Below, in pieces: positions 23,783 through 33,321 of a DNA stretch of 64,000 bases (positions are counted from its first letter, which is position 1; the number at the start of each line of letters is the position of its first letter). The stretch comes from Lonsdalea britannica (GTDB taxonomy: Bacteria; Pseudomonadota; Gammaproteobacteria; Enterobacterales; Enterobacteriaceae), in NCBI RefSeq assembly GCF_002111595.1, contig NZ_LUTN01000021.1, positions 1 through 64,000 of the forward strand, in the 5' to 3' direction. Under the pieces are notes generated by a model. That model was not told the DNA's origin, did not search any database, and saw only the letters and a program-made list of their open reading frames with translations. Both the position numbers and the translations under genes were made by a program.

Positions 23783-24946
23783 TTAGAGCTTGCCGAAACC
23801 AGCCTTGCCAGCGATGTCGTCAGACAAAGTGGTTGTCATCGGTTGCACGGTATAGCTGTAAGGGATGGTGTCTGAATAGGCCGTAAAGCCGCAGGTCGAT
23901 AAATCAACTTCGTTGCCGTTCAACATGGAGCCTTTATCCGAGAAAATTTTGCCATTAAAGGCTTTCACTACTTTGCATTTATTGCTGAGGTTGCTGACGG
24001 TAAAACCGTTGCCCTCAGATAACAGGCTGCTGCTGGTGCCGATGCCAAAGCTATACAGGTAAGGATAACCCGTGTCCTTAACGTCGCCGATGTAGACGTT
24101 ATTGAAGGCATGGACATTGCCGAAACGCACTCTTGGCGCGCGCTCACGTACCCGATTAAACAGGTTGTTGAAGAAAGTGACGTGCAGCTTTCCCGCATCT
24201 TGCGAGGTATTGCTGTCGCTATGTCCGATCAGGATGGTCTTATCGTGTAGTTCGAAACGACTATTGGACACGGTGACATAATCAGAGCCACGTTTAATGT
24301 CTAACACACCGTCGTGCTGTACGTAGGTTTCGTCATCCTTGGTCGTGTACTGGTCGTCCGTAAAGCTGCCATCGCTGATGGTCACATGGTCGATCCACAC
24401 GTGGTCGGCGGTTTGAACATTCATCGCATCCCACTCCGCATTCCAGCCATCGCCCGACTCATAATGCGGCTCAACATCGACCGGCGTTTCAATGAAGATA
24501 TTCCGCAAAATTACGTTGCTGACTTCTTTGACGATCAGTGAACCGTTGGTGAATTTACCCTGGTCGCCCATTCCGATGATCGTCGTGTTAGATGGGATCA
24601 GGATCTGGCTACGTGCTTTTTGATCGTCGAAGCTCGTGTAGGCGGTGCCGCCGCTGATGTCGATAGGCGCCGTGATCTGAATGATTTTGCTGGCGCTGCC
24701 TGCTGCCAGCGCGGTTTTAAATTCGTCGAGCGTTCCCACGCTATAAATGTTCTCTTCCGCTGCGGCGGAGCCGCCGGTGGTTAAACCATTTTGCGATGCC
24801 CAACCGACGTCGGGTGCGGCGGTCAGGGCTTCCTGCGTCAGCAGAGTGCCGGCGCTTGCGCTGGAGGACATCAGCGCCGCTGCGATGAGCGAGAGAGAGA
24901 AAGGGCGAAATCGGCCGGGTCCAATGCGAGGTGTAAGACTAGTCAT
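23783..24946 (-). CDS. Secreted pectate lyase, PL1 family (tandem paralogue)
   Basis: 387 residues; clear paralogue of the lyase at 22187-23383 over the whole mature region. The Sec signal is [20 protein letters not shown] followed by AG. Motifs are [32 protein letters not shown] and [18 protein letters not shown], with C-terminal Cys in NKCKVV and LSTCGF. The two genes are separated by 399 bp with a terminator and a KdgR-like box between them, so they are probably transcribed separately. Upstream there is an SD-like AGGAG (24953-24957, - strand GGAGATAACCTC) and a CGTATG/CATACG hairpin in the leader. Confidence 0.92.
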   Translation of the reverse strand: MTSLTPRIGPGRFRPFSLSLIAAALMSSSASAGTLLTQEALTAAPDVGWASQNGLTTGGSAAAEENIYSVGTLDEFKTALAAGSASKIIQITAPIDISGGTAYTSFDDQKARSQILIPSNTTIIGMGDQGKFTNGSLIVKEVSNVILRNIFIETPVDVEPHYESGDGWNAEWDAMNVQTADHVWIDHVTISDGSFTDDQYTTKDDETYVQHDGVLDIKRGSDYVTVSNSRFELHDKTILIGHSDSNTSQDAGKLHVTFFNNLFNRVRERAPRVRFGNVHAFNNVYIGDVKDTGYPYLYSFGIGTSSSLLSEGNGFTVSNLSNKCKVVKAFNGKIFSDKGSMLNGNEVDLSTCGFTAYSDTIPYSYTVQPMTTTLSDDIAGKAGFGKL

Positions 24947-25016
24947 GAGGTTATCTCCTTATTATGCCCACGTATGTCGCATACGTTTCCCTGGTGTGAG
25001 AATGAAGGGCTAGTGG

Positions 25017-25031
25017 TTGAAATCCGTTCAA
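25017..25031 (-). promoter_or_regulatory. Weak KdgR-like inverted repeat upstream of the second pectate lyase
   Basis: TTGAA-N5-TTCAA about 70 bp upstream of the start. It resembles half-conserved KdgR boxes but is weaker than the one at 23417. Confidence 0.3.
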
Positions 25032-25127
25032 TACGAGGAAGTTAGCAACCCATTTATATGGGTTCAATATCATTATTTGGAATAATTATTCCCAATCAAA
25101 AAATACCTCAAAAAATACTTAGTATCA

Positions 25128-25171
25128 GATTGGTCTTACAGACCAATCCATCAAAAATATCGATGGATTGG
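25128..25171. other. Overlapping, mutually exclusive inverted repeats
   Basis: GATTGGTC (25128-25135) pairs with GACCAATC (25141-25148), while CCAATCCATC (25143-25152) pairs with GATGGATTGG (25162-25171). The middle strand is shared, so only one hairpin can form at a time. Location is between the divergent pectate lyase and glyA genes. Confidence 0.6.
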
Positions 25172-25299
25172 GAGAGGGAAATTGGGCGGGTTGAGCGAGT
25201 CAGATCGCAGCCCAACATGAAAAAGATGCAGGTGCCTGATGAGAAAAAGTCCCTCCGCACAGGGAGGTAGAGAAAAGCACAAACCCTTGTGCCACCGGT

Positions 25300-25315
25300 G
25301 GCTAATCGTTTGCGC
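25300..25315 (+). promoter_or_regulatory. PurR operator-like site upstream of glyA
   Basis: GGCTAATCGTTTGCGC resembles the PurR box consensus, mainly in its right half, and the known E. coli glyA operator. It lies 125 bp before the glyA start. Confidence 0.5.
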
Positions 25316-25440
25316 AAAAACCTCTGTCAAAGCCTATCTTCGCTGGTGAGAATCGGTTTACACTATAGGCCAGTGCCTTTCGGGGCGATTATATTGCGTT
25401 GTAAAAATGCACGTTAGCTGAGTCAGGACAGGAGATGCGG

Positions 25441-26694
25441 ATGTTAAAGCGTGAAATGAACATTGCCGATTATGATGCCGAGCTGTGGCAAGCCATGCAG
25501 CAGGAAGTGGTGCGTCAGGAAGAACATATTGAGCTGATTGCTTCAGAAAACTACACCAGCCCACGCGTCATGCAGGCACAGGGATCTCAGCTGACCAACA
25601 AGTATGCGGAAGGATACCCGGGCAAACGCTATTACGGCGGTTGCGAATATGTCGATATTGTTGAACAGCTGGCGATTGACCGTGCGAAAGCGCTGTTTGG
25701 CGCGGACTACGCCAACGTGCAGCCGCACTCGGGTTCTCAGGCCAACTTCGCGGTCTACACCGCGCTGCTGCAGCCTGGCGATACCATTCTGGGCATGAAC
25801 CTGGCTCACGGCGGCCACCTGACTCACGGCGCGCCGGTTAACCTGTCCGGTAAGCTGTATAAAGTGATTCCTTACGGCATCGACGAAAGCGGCAAGATTG
25901 ATTACGACGAAATGGCCGAGTTGGCGCGTACTCACAAACCGAAAATGATCGTTGGCGGCTTCTCGGCTTATTCCGGCGTAGTCGACTGGGCGAAAATGCG
26001 TGAAATCGCTGACAGCGTAGGCGCTTACCTGTTCGTCGATATGGCGCACGTGGCCGGTCTGGTCGCTGCTGGCGTTTATCCTACGCCGGTGCCTCACGCG
26101 CACATCGTCACCACCACTACGCACAAAACGCTGGCAGGTCCGCGCGGCGGCCTGATCCTGGCGAAAGGCGGTGACGAAGATCTGTATAAGAAACTGAACT
26201 CCGCGGTATTCCCGGGTGGTCAGGGCGGCCCGCTGATGCACGTGATTGCGGGTAAAGCGGTCGCGCTGAAAGAAGCGATGGAGCCGGAGTTTACCGTTTA
26301 CCAGCAGCAGGTAGCGAAAAACGCCAAGGCGATGGTTGAAGTCTTCCTGTCCCGCGGTTTCAACGTGGTATCCGGCGGTACGCAAAACCACCTGTTCCTG
26401 CTGGACCTGGTCAGCAAAGACATCACGGGTAAAGAAGCCGATGCGGCGCTGGGCCGTGCGAACATCACCGTCAACAAAAACAGCGTGCCGAACGATCCTA
26501 AGAGCCCGTTCGTCACCTCCGGTATTCGTATCGGTACGCCATCCGCCACTCGCCGCGGCTTCAAAGAAGCGGAAGTGCGTGAACTGGCCGGCTGGATTTG
26601 TGACGTGCTGGACAACATCAACGACGAAGCTGTGATTGAGCGTACCAAGCAGAAAGTGCTGGAACTCTGCGCTCGTTTCCCTGTTTACGCCTAA
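25441..26694 (+). CDS. glyA: Serine hydroxymethyltransferase
   Basis: 417 residues from the ATG at 25441. It interconverts serine plus tetrahydrofolate with glycine plus 5,10-methylene-tetrahydrofolate, using PLP. The PLP lysine is in [28 protein letters not shown] and GGFSAYSG are typical of the family. ATG 25441 is chosen over 25435 because AGGAG then has seven-base spacing and the product starts [12 protein letters not shown] like E. coli GlyA. Confidence 0.97.
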   Translation: MLKREMNIADYDAELWQAMQQEVVRQEEHIELIASENYTSPRVMQAQGSQLTNKYAEGYPGKRYYGGCEYVDIVEQLAIDRAKALFGADYANVQPHSGSQANFAVYTALLQPGDTILGMNLAHGGHLTHGAPVNLSGKLYKVIPYGIDESGKIDYDEMAELARTHKPKMIVGGFSAYSGVVDWAKMREIADSVGAYLFVDMAHVAGLVAAGVYPTPVPHAHIVTTTTHKTLAGPRGGLILAKGGDEDLYKKLNSAVFPGGQGGPLMHVIAGKAVALKEAMEPEFTVYQQQVAKNAKAMVEVFLSRGFNVVSGGTQNHLFLLDLVSKDITGKEADAALGRANITVNKNSVPNDPKSPFVTSGIRIGTPSATRRGFKEAEVRELAGWICDVLDNINDEAVIERTKQKVLELCARFPVYA

Positions 26695-26729
26695 GATTGC
26701 CATGCGTGCTTCGTCACGCATCGCGAACA

Positions 26730-26757
26730 AACGCCAGCGCAAAGCTGGCGTTTTTTT
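26730..26757 (+). terminator. Terminator of glyA
   Basis: 9-bp stem AACGCCAGC/GCTGGCGTT, loop GCAAA, followed by a T-run. Confidence 0.9.
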
Positions 26758-26825
26758 ATCTGTCGACCGTGGTTGCGCCCGTCACACATCTTTGCCAAAG
26801 TAGCCGGTCGAAAACAGGAGAACCC

Positions 26826-27995
26826 ATGGTTTTACGATCCACTCGCTGGCTGGCTCTCAGCTATTTCACCTACTTTTTCTGCTATGGCATCTTTTTGCCC
26901 TTTTGGGGCCGCTGGCTACAGGGAGAAGGTTTATCGGATGAAACCATTGGGCTGCTGCTCGGCGCCGGTCTGGTCGCCCGCTGCTGCGGGAGTTTGGCTA
27001 TCACAGCCGGAGTAGGCCATCCGTCCAGGCTGATCGGCGCATTGCGCTGTCTGGCATTGGTCTCGTTGCTCATGGCCTTCGGGTTTTGGCTTGGCAACGC
27101 GTGGCTGTGGCTGCTGCTGGTCATGATCGGCTTCAACCTGTTCTTCGCGCCGCTGGTGCCGCTGACCGATGCGCTGGCCAATACCTGGCGTCAGCAGCTC
27201 ACGATGGACTACGGTCGGGTGCGGCTGTGGGGGTCGATCGCGTTCGTTATTGGTTCTGCGGTCACCGGGGATTTAGTGGCCGTTTGGGGTCATCCTGCCA
27301 TTCTTCTGGTGCTGTGCGTCGGGCTGCTGTGTATGTTGATAGGAATGCTGTTCCGGCCTGAAACGGCACCGCAAGAGACGGCGTCAACGGCGTCCGACCT
27401 GGCGTCAACGCCGTGGCGTCAGTTATTAAGCGAAACCGCCGTGTGGCGCTTTATGCTTGGCGTCACCTTGTTGCAGGGCGCGCACGCCGCGTATTACGGA
27501 TTCAGCGTCATTTACTGGCAGGATATGGGTTATTCGGCGTCGGTCGTGGGGTATCTCTGGTCGCTGGGCGTGGTCGCAGAGATCGTGATTTTTGCGCTCA
27601 GTCATCGATTGTTCCGACGCTGGACAGCGCAGGGACTGTTGCTGCTCTCCGCCGCGTGCGGCGTGATCCGCTGGGGGCTGATGGGCTCGACGGCGTCGCT
27701 GCCGTGGCTGATCGTGATTCAGCTCCTGCACTGCGGGACGTTTACGATATGTCATCTGTCCGCCATGCGTTTTATCGCCACGCGTCAGGGCAGCGATGTA
27801 CTGAAGCTGCAAGCGGTGTATTCCGCGCTGGCGATGGGCGGCGGAATCGCGTTGGTCACCGTCTTGTCGGGTTATCTGTTCGGCCATTTGCAGGGTAAAA
27901 CGTTCTGGGTGATGGCATTACTGGCGCTGCCGGTCCTGTTTATACGATTGCCGGATACGGCGAAGGCAAAGACCTCCCTGAGTGAAAATCATTAG
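26826..27995 (+). CDS. hcaT: MFS transporter HcaT (putative 3-phenylpropionate permease)
   Basis: 389 residues with about twelve membrane helices. N-terminus STRWLALSYFTYFFCYGIFLPFW and the blocks VPLTDALANTW, GRVRLWGSIAFVIGS and LLQGAHAAYYGFS match E. coli HcaT closely. In E. coli HcaT is thought to import 3-phenylpropionate, but no hca catabolic genes are in this window. Start ATG 26826 with AGGAGAACCC upstream; the longer frame from 26697 lacks support. Confidence 0.88.
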   Translation: MVLRSTRWLALSYFTYFFCYGIFLPFWGRWLQGEGLSDETIGLLLGAGLVARCCGSLAITAGVGHPSRLIGALRCLALVSLLMAFGFWLGNAWLWLLLVMIGFNLFFAPLVPLTDALANTWRQQLTMDYGRVRLWGSIAFVIGSAVTGDLVAVWGHPAILLVLCVGLLCMLIGMLFRPETAPQETASTASDLASTPWRQLLSETAVWRFMLGVTLLQGAHAAYYGFSVIYWQDMGYSASVVGYLWSLGVVAEIVIFALSHRLFRRWTAQGLLLLSAACGVIRWGLMGSTASLPWLIVIQLLHCGTFTICHLSAMRFIATRQGSDVLKLQAVYSALAMGGGIALVTVLSGYLFGHLQGKTFWVMALLALPVLFIRLPDTAKAKTSLSENH

Positions 27996-28007
27996 TCAGA
28001 GGTAGTA

Positions 28008-28673
28008 ATGGTATTCGGTGCAATGACGTCGCGATGGCCGGGTCGACTGGCAGCGGCGCTGATGATGATAGGATGTGGCGCTATCCCGCAGGCGGCCGCG
28101 CATCCGCACAGTTTCATCGACATGCGTCTAACGGTGGAGGGGAAAAACGACCTCATCACCGGGCTGCGCATGGTGTGGACGATGGACCCCATGACGTCCG
28201 CCGATCTGCTTTACGACGCGGGCTCAGCGTCCCAAGAGGCTGAAATCTGGAAGAAACTGGCGGCGGAAGTTATGGCCAACGTGCTGGGGCAGCACTATTT
28301 CACCGACGTCTTTCGCGACGGTAAACCGGTTAAATATGCGCCGGTGCCGAGCGAGTATCATCTTTCTCGCCACGGTAATCAGGCGGTGCTGGAGTTCGTG
28401 CTGCCGCTGGCCCATCCTCAGCCTCTGGCGGGAAACCCCCTACAAATTTCCACCTACGATCCCACCTATTTCGTCGATATGTCCTACAAAAATGACAATG
28501 CGGTTGCTGTCAACCCAGCACTCTCGGCGCGCTGCCATACTACGCTGACGACGCCGAAACCGGATGCGGCTTTGCAGTCTTATGCGCTCTCATTGGACAA
28601 AAATGATAGCCCGGACGAAGACATGGCGTTGGGTCAACAATTCGCACAGAGGGTTACGTTGCAATGCCAATAA
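28008..28673 (+). CDS. Periplasmic DUF1007 protein (ZevA-like)
   Basis: 221 residues. A Sec signal (LAAALMMIGCGAIPQAAA) is followed directly by HPHSFIDMRL; the His-rich mature N-terminus typical of DUF1007 could bind metal. These proteins are the partner of NicO-type transporters, as in the ZevAB zinc system of Haemophilus. The stop overlaps the next start (ATGCCAATAA), so the two are translationally coupled. Metal specificity is unknown here. Confidence 0.8.
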   Translation: MVFGAMTSRWPGRLAAALMMIGCGAIPQAAAHPHSFIDMRLTVEGKNDLITGLRMVWTMDPMTSADLLYDAGSASQEAEIWKKLAAEVMANVLGQHYFTDVFRDGKPVKYAPVPSEYHLSRHGNQAVLEFVLPLAHPQPLAGNPLQISTYDPTYFVDMSYKNDNAVAVNPALSARCHTTLTTPKPDAALQSYALSLDKNDSPDEDMALGQQFAQRVTLQCQ

Positions 28674-29710
28674 CGCCATCTTCTCTTTCTGTCGAGCCAT
28701 CTCGCCGCGCCGCGTGGCCGCTGCTGATCGTCGTACTGGCGCTGGGATGTGGGCTGTACGCAGTCTGGTCCTGGTGGCCGGAGATGCTGCGCCAAAGCGT
28801 CATCTGGCAAAGATCGCTGCATCAGCAAATGTCGCAACTGATGGAAGCGGTCAGCACGCAGCCGCATCGCGCCGGTTGGAGCCTGTTGGCGTTCAGTCTG
28901 GCCTACGGTATTTTGCACGCGCTTGGACCGGGCCACGGCAAGGTGGTGATCGCCACCTATCTTGCCACGCATCCTTCTCGTCTGAAGCGCAGCCTCCAGC
29001 TCACCTTTGCGGCATCGCTATTGCAAGGCATGGTCGCGGTGATCCTGGTCACGGTGGTGCTCTCCGTGTTGCAGCTCTCTAGCCGGGTGTTGCACGTCAG
29101 CAGTTTTTGGATAGAGAAGGGCAGTTACCTGCTGGTGGTCTTGCTGGGGATGGTGCTGTGCATTCGGGCGGTGCGTAGGCTGCTGGCGGCGCGGGCGAGT
29201 TCCCGCCCTCCGAGGATCCAGCGGCTTGCTCCGCTGGCGGCCGCTTCGTCGTCCTCGCTGCTGGTCGCTCATGTCCGCCGCTCTGGCGCGCATGACGCCG
29301 GATGCTGCTGTGGTCATCAGCATGTCCCGGGGCCGGAGGCGCTCGCCGAGGACGGCGGATGGCGGGCGCGCTTGATGGTCGTGTTAGCGATGGGATTACG
29401 GCCCTGCTCGGGCGCGATATTGGTACTGTTGTTCGCCAAAGTGCTCGGCGTGTATGGCTGGGGGATTTTGGCTGCGCTGACGATGGCGTTAGGCACCGCC
29501 TTCACGCTCTCTCTGCTGGCGGCGGCGGTCAGCTACTGTCGGCGGCTGATGACGCGTCTCGGCGCTGAACAGGCGTCTCCCCGCTGGCAGCAGGTCGTCT
29601 GGTTCGTTTTGTCCCTGAGCGGCGGCGCATTGTTGATCGTCATGGGCGTGGTGCTGTATGTCAGCGCGCAACCCGCCATGATGGGCGGCATTCGTCCGTT
29701 TTCAGGATAA
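28664..29710 (+). CDS. NicO-family metal transporter (ZevB/RcnA-like)
   Basis: 348 residues with about six or seven membrane helices. The signature YGILHALGPGHGKVVIATYL near residue 85 carries the conserved His pair of NiCoT/NicO transporters. A loop with HVRRSGAHDAGCCCGHQHV (His and Cys rich) is a likely metal-binding site, and MGLRPCSGAILVLLFAKVLG is the second signature. Coupled to a DUF1007 gene, it is probably a zinc, nickel or cobalt transporter; direction of transport is uncertain. Confidence 0.85.
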   Translation: MPITPSSLSVEPSRRAAWPLLIVVLALGCGLYAVWSWWPEMLRQSVIWQRSLHQQMSQLMEAVSTQPHRAGWSLLAFSLAYGILHALGPGHGKVVIATYLATHPSRLKRSLQLTFAASLLQGMVAVILVTVVLSVLQLSSRVLHVSSFWIEKGSYLLVVLLGMVLCIRAVRRLLAARASSRPPRIQRLAPLAAASSSSLLVAHVRRSGAHDAGCCCGHQHVPGPEALAEDGGWRARLMVVLAMGLRPCSGAILVLLFAKVLGVYGWGILAALTMALGTAFTLSLLAAAVSYCRRLMTRLGAEQASPRWQQVVWFVLSLSGGALLIVMGVVLYVSAQPAMMGGIRPFSG

Positions 29711-29790
29711 TCACCACGTTTTCCATGCGGTTTCGACGACTGTCGGGAGGCTATCGGCCTAAAGCCCCGGCATAGACCGGGGCAAAAAGG

Positions 29791-30588
29791 TTACTGCATC
29801 GGCTCCGTGACCAGCCCATCGATCATCACTTGCGGGATTCCCTGTGAGCAACGTTCGATTCGCCCGCGTACGCCGTAAACGCGGGCCAGGCTCTCGGCGG
29901 TAATCACTTCCGCCGGTTCGCCATCGGCAATTAGCTGTCCGTTTTGCAGCATCAACACGTGATCGCCATGGCGAAGCGCGATGTTAATGTCGTGGACCAC
30001 CACCACGGTGACGATGTTCCGACGCTGGGTTTCTCGCCGTACCAGATCCATCACGTGGAACTGATAATTGAGATCGAGCGCGCTGAGCGGTTCGTCCAGC
30101 AGTAGCAGAGACGGCTGACGGATCAGCGACTGCGCTAGCCCAACCAGCTGTTTTTGCCCCCCTGACAACTGGTCCAGATAGTTCAGCGCCAGATGTTCGA
30201 TGCCAAGCTGTCGCAGCAGCGTCATAACCTCGCCTTTATCCCCGGAGGGGGATAGACCTCCACTGGCGCGCTGGGCGACGATAATCGATTCCAGGACGTG
30301 CAGATGCACGCCGGCCGGCAGCGATTGGGGCAGGTAAACCACGTTTTCGGCGCGTTTGCTGAAAGGCAGTTGCATCAGGTTCACGTCGTCCAGATACACC
30401 TCACCGCTCGCCTTGCCCAGACCGGCCATCGCTCGCAGCAGCGTGGATTTCCCACTCCCGTTCGGCCCCAGCAACACGGTGATCTTCCCTCGCGGCAGTT
30501 TCGGCACGTTGAGATCCGCGATTACCGGACGCTTGGGATAGCCCGCGTGGAAGTGGGCTAGGGTCAGCCCCTTGGGTGGCGAATTCAT
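29791..30588 (-). CDS. Iron/siderophore-type ABC transporter, ATP-binding protein
   Basis: 265 residues. Walker A is GPNGSGKST, the signature is LSGGQKQ, Walker B is SLLLLDEP, and the H-loop His is in VVVVHDINIAL, typical of FepC/FecE-type ATPases. Its ATG overlaps the permease stop (ATGA), so start 30588 is firm. Third gene of a binding protein-permease-ATPase operon under a Fur box. Confidence 0.9.
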   Translation of the reverse strand: MNSPPKGLTLAHFHAGYPKRPVIADLNVPKLPRGKITVLLGPNGSGKSTLLRAMAGLGKASGEVYLDDVNLMQLPFSKRAENVVYLPQSLPAGVHLHVLESIIVAQRASGGLSPSGDKGEVMTLLRQLGIEHLALNYLDQLSGGQKQLVGLAQSLIRQPSLLLLDEPLSALDLNYQFHVMDLVRRETQRRNIVTVVVVHDINIALRHGDHVLMLQNGQLIADGEPAEVITAESLARVYGVRGRIERCSQGIPQVMIDGLVTEPMQ

Positions 30589-31667
30589 ACGTTCCCCCTG
30601 TGGCGCAGAATGATACTCAGGAAGAAAGGCACGCCGACCAACGAGGTGACGATACCGACAGGAATGATGACGCCTGGCAGCAGATTTTTGGACACCACGG
30701 AGGCGAGTGATAGCACCAGCGCGCCGGTTAACGCGCTCGCCGGCAGATAAAAGCGGTGATCTTCGCCGAAGATCAGTCGGGCGATGTGCGGCGCCACGAG
30801 GCCGATAAAACCGATTGGGCCGACGAAGGCGACCGACAGCGCGGACAATATGCTGATGCGCAGCAGCGTCGCCAGCCGCAGTCGGCGCACGTTGATGCCG
30901 AAGCTGATGGCCCGGTCTTCGCCCAAACGCAACGCCGTCAGTTTCCATGCGTTCATCATGGACAGCGGCATGACGACAGCCAACACCAGCAGCAGAACGC
31001 CCAGCTTCTCCCACGATGCGCGGGCCAGACTGCCCATCGTCCAGAAGACCAGCCCCTGTAGCGTGTCTTCGTTGGCGACGAACTGGAGCATGGAGACCAG
31101 TGCGTTGAAGGTGAAGACGAGCGCGATGCCGAAGAGCACGACGCCTGACGTGGCGACCTGCGTCCAGCGGGTGATGGCATCAAGCAGCAGCGCGGCCAGC
31201 AGCGCGAACAGGAACGCGTTGGCGGAAATAAACCACTGTGCCGGAATACCGGGAATGCCGATACCGAGCACGATTGCCAGCGCCGCGCCGAAAGCGGCGG
31301 CCGAGGAGACGCCTAACGTGAAGGGGCTGGCGAGTGGGTTGTTGAGGATGGTCTGCATTTCCGCGCCTGCGAGCCCCAGCGCCAGACCGACGACGACCGC
31401 CATCAGCGCATAGGGCAGGCGGATATCCCAGACGATGACGCGGATACCGGCATCGGCCGCGGCGGGGTCGGTCAGCGTTTGCCACAGTGTCTTCAGCGGC
31501 AGGCCCGAGGGCCCGAGTACAAAGTCCAACAGCAGCGAGGCAACGATGGCCATCGCCAGGATGGCCATCATTAGCAGGCGATGTCGGACGATATGCTGGT
31601 AGCGATGCATCATGTGCTTTTCGGCAGCGAGGCTGCCGTGGTGAGTCGATTCGGTCGTAACAATCAT
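30585..31667 (-). CDS. FecCD-family ABC transporter permease
   Basis: 360 residues with about nine to ten membrane helices. GLALGLAGAEMQTILNNPLASPFTLG and GPIGFIGLVAPHIARLIFGEDHR are the FecCD signatures. Works as a homodimer with the adjacent ATPase and binding protein for uptake of an iron complex (siderophore or heme; the ligand cannot be told). The first 30 residues are soluble; an alternative ATG at MHRYQHIVRHR is possible. Confidence 0.9.
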   Translation of the reverse strand: MIVTTESTHHGSLAAEKHMMHRYQHIVRHRLLMMAILAMAIVASLLLDFVLGPSGLPLKTLWQTLTDPAAADAGIRVIVWDIRLPYALMAVVVGLALGLAGAEMQTILNNPLASPFTLGVSSAAAFGAALAIVLGIGIPGIPAQWFISANAFLFALLAALLLDAITRWTQVATSGVVLFGIALVFTFNALVSMLQFVANEDTLQGLVFWTMGSLARASWEKLGVLLLVLAVVMPLSMMNAWKLTALRLGEDRAISFGINVRRLRLATLLRISILSALSVAFVGPIGFIGLVAPHIARLIFGEDHRFYLPASALTGALVLSLASVVSKNLLPGVIIPVGIVTSLVGVPFFLSIILRHRGNV

Positions 31668-31672
31668 GAAAG

Positions 31673-32797
31673 TTACTCAGCCTGTTTCCAGGAAAAAATA
31701 AATTCGCTATCGGGCAACGTGGTGAAGCGGCGAATAATGTCGTGGTAGGACGCGTCCGGATTCAGATCGCTGAACTGCTGAGGGTAGATTGCCTTAGCCA
31801 GATATTCCATACCAACCACATTGTACGGGTGATTATAGAAATGGTGGTAGAGGCCGAAGGCGTGTTTTTTTTGCACGGCCGGAATTTGCGCCACGCCGGT
31901 GCGGCTGAGCAGCTGACTGCCTCTGGCATCGAGAGACGCCTTGTCCGCGTCATAACCGAGCTGCAACAGCGGGCTGGTGCCGTCGCCGCGCTTAGAGCCG
32001 GTCATGATGTACACATCCGGACTCATGCTGATGAGCTTTTCCAGAGAAACGTAGCCATACGCGCCCGGAAGCAGGTCTGAGCCGATATTTCGCGCGCCGA
32101 CGGCTTCGACCAGCCCGCCCCAACCGTTATGAGCATGGCTGAAGCAACAGGATTCAGAACGACCGGCCAGCGCCTCAATGAACACATTGGCTTTCGGCGT
32201 GATGGCGGCGGTGCGCTGCTGAATGGCGGCGAGATGTTGGCGATAGAAATCCGTATAGGCTTTCGCGTTGTCTTCGCGGTTAAGCACGCGTCCCAGCAGG
32301 GTGATGCTATCCGTCGTGTTTTTGACCGGTGAGACTTCAAAATCGATGAAAATGACCGGAACACCGAGCGTGTGCAGTTTGGCGAGTATGCCGTTATCGG
32401 TCAGCGAGGGCTTGGCGCGCATCTGCGCGATCATTAGGTCCGGCCGTTGCGCCAGGACGCTTTCCAGCTCGATATCGCCTTTGTCGCTGAATCCCATTTC
32501 AAGAATGGATGCCGCCTGCGGCCATTTCCCTTTCAACATATTCCACGTCGCGGTGTCGGAAGTTCTGGGCAGGTTATTCCAGGCCACCAACCGCTGGAAT
32601 GGATTTTCGCGATCCAACAGCGCCATCGCCATGATGTCGCGGCCATCCTGTAAAACAATGCGCCGAGGCTCTTGCTTGAGCGTGACGCTCTTCCCGTCGA
32701 GATCGGTCACCGTGACAGGATACTGTGTGGCATAGATGCTCAAGGAAGCCGTCAGTGCGGCGACCAACAAAACGTGTCGAAATAGGTTGATGAACAT
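31673..32797 (-). CDS. Periplasmic iron-complex binding protein
   Basis: 374 residues from ATG 32797. Signal peptide INLFRHVLLVAALTASLSIYA is followed by a class III (TroA/FecB-like) binding fold: VTVTDLDGKSVTLKQEPRRIV, then ILAKLHTLGVPVIFIDFE. An unusual segment ESCCFSHAHNGWGG, with paired Cys and two His, might contact the ligand. The upstream ATG at 32845 is rejected because it lies inside the Fur box. First gene of the operon. Confidence 0.87.
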   Translation of the reverse strand: MFINLFRHVLLVAALTASLSIYATQYPVTVTDLDGKSVTLKQEPRRIVLQDGRDIMAMALLDRENPFQRLVAWNNLPRTSDTATWNMLKGKWPQAASILEMGFSDKGDIELESVLAQRPDLMIAQMRAKPSLTDNGILAKLHTLGVPVIFIDFEVSPVKNTTDSITLLGRVLNREDNAKAYTDFYRQHLAAIQQRTAAITPKANVFIEALAGRSESCCFSHAHNGWGGLVEAVGARNIGSDLLPGAYGYVSLEKLISMSPDVYIMTGSKRGDGTSPLLQLGYDADKASLDARGSQLLSRTGVAQIPAVQKKHAFGLYHHFYNHPYNVVGMEYLAKAIYPQQFSDLNPDASYHDIIRRFTTLPDSEFIFSWKQAE

Positions 32798-32828
32798 AAC
32801 GCGACTGCACTCCGCCCTTAAAATGAGT

Positions 32829-32848
32829 TTAATAATGATTATCATATG
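32829..32848 (-). promoter_or_regulatory. Fur box upstream of the iron ABC operon
   Basis: AATAATGATTATCATAT at 32831-32847 closely matches the 19-bp Fur consensus (ATAATGAT-A-ATCATTAT). It lies about 35 bp upstream of the binding-protein start, so iron repression is expected. Confidence 0.75.
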
Positions 32849-32849
32849 T

Positions 32850-33285
32850 AATCAGGGGCGCTTTCAACCAACAAAAAAGTTAAAAAATAAAAGTTAGCGA
32901 AGGCTTGTGCGATCCCGATCGGGATAACAAAAGTGCAGAAAAGCCTGCTTTGGGTATTAAGTCGGCGTTGGGACGGAGTTATTAACGCTATTGCATCACC
33001 GCGACAAGGCCTTAGGGCCGCTGGTGTGTTGTCTGCGATGAAGGTTATGGATACTACCTGTGGTTTCTGTGTTTTTCTCGCGCGTTCTGAAGAACGGGCC
33101 TTCGTCATCACGGCAAACGGATAAAGATGCATGAGATAGGAAATTCGATATCAGCGCGTAAACAAGGCGTGTGGTATGAGATGTTGTGCACATTTTACCA
33201 AGCGTGATGGGGGATAAGGGGGCGTAAGGGGATTGATGAATCAGAGAAAGATGGCGTGAAGTCACATAAGGGATAAGGAAAACGG
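32850..33285. other. Intergenic region between the iron operon and suhB
   Basis: About 440 bp without a supported gene. It holds a perfect palindrome ATCCCGATCGGGAT at 32912-32925. The - strand ORFs here have poor composition and no recognisable domain. Confidence 0.5.
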
Positions 33286-33313
33286 CGGTTAGCTGACCGA
33301 AGTCGGCTAACCG
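33286..33313 (-). terminator. Terminator of suhB
   Basis: 12-bp stem (CGGTTAGC...GCTAACCG with inner GAC/GTC, loop CGAA), nine bases after the suhB stop, followed on the - strand by CGTTTTCC. Confidence 0.75.
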
Positions 33314-33321
33314 GAAGAAAC

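Noticed and set aside
25543-26742. 399-codon open frame antisense to glyA
   Set aside because: Long antisense frame caused by strong codon bias of glyA; Arg/Val/His-rich, no recognisable motif.
32842-33265. Two - strand open frames between the iron operon and suhB
   Set aside because: No domain, no start signals, overlapping each other.
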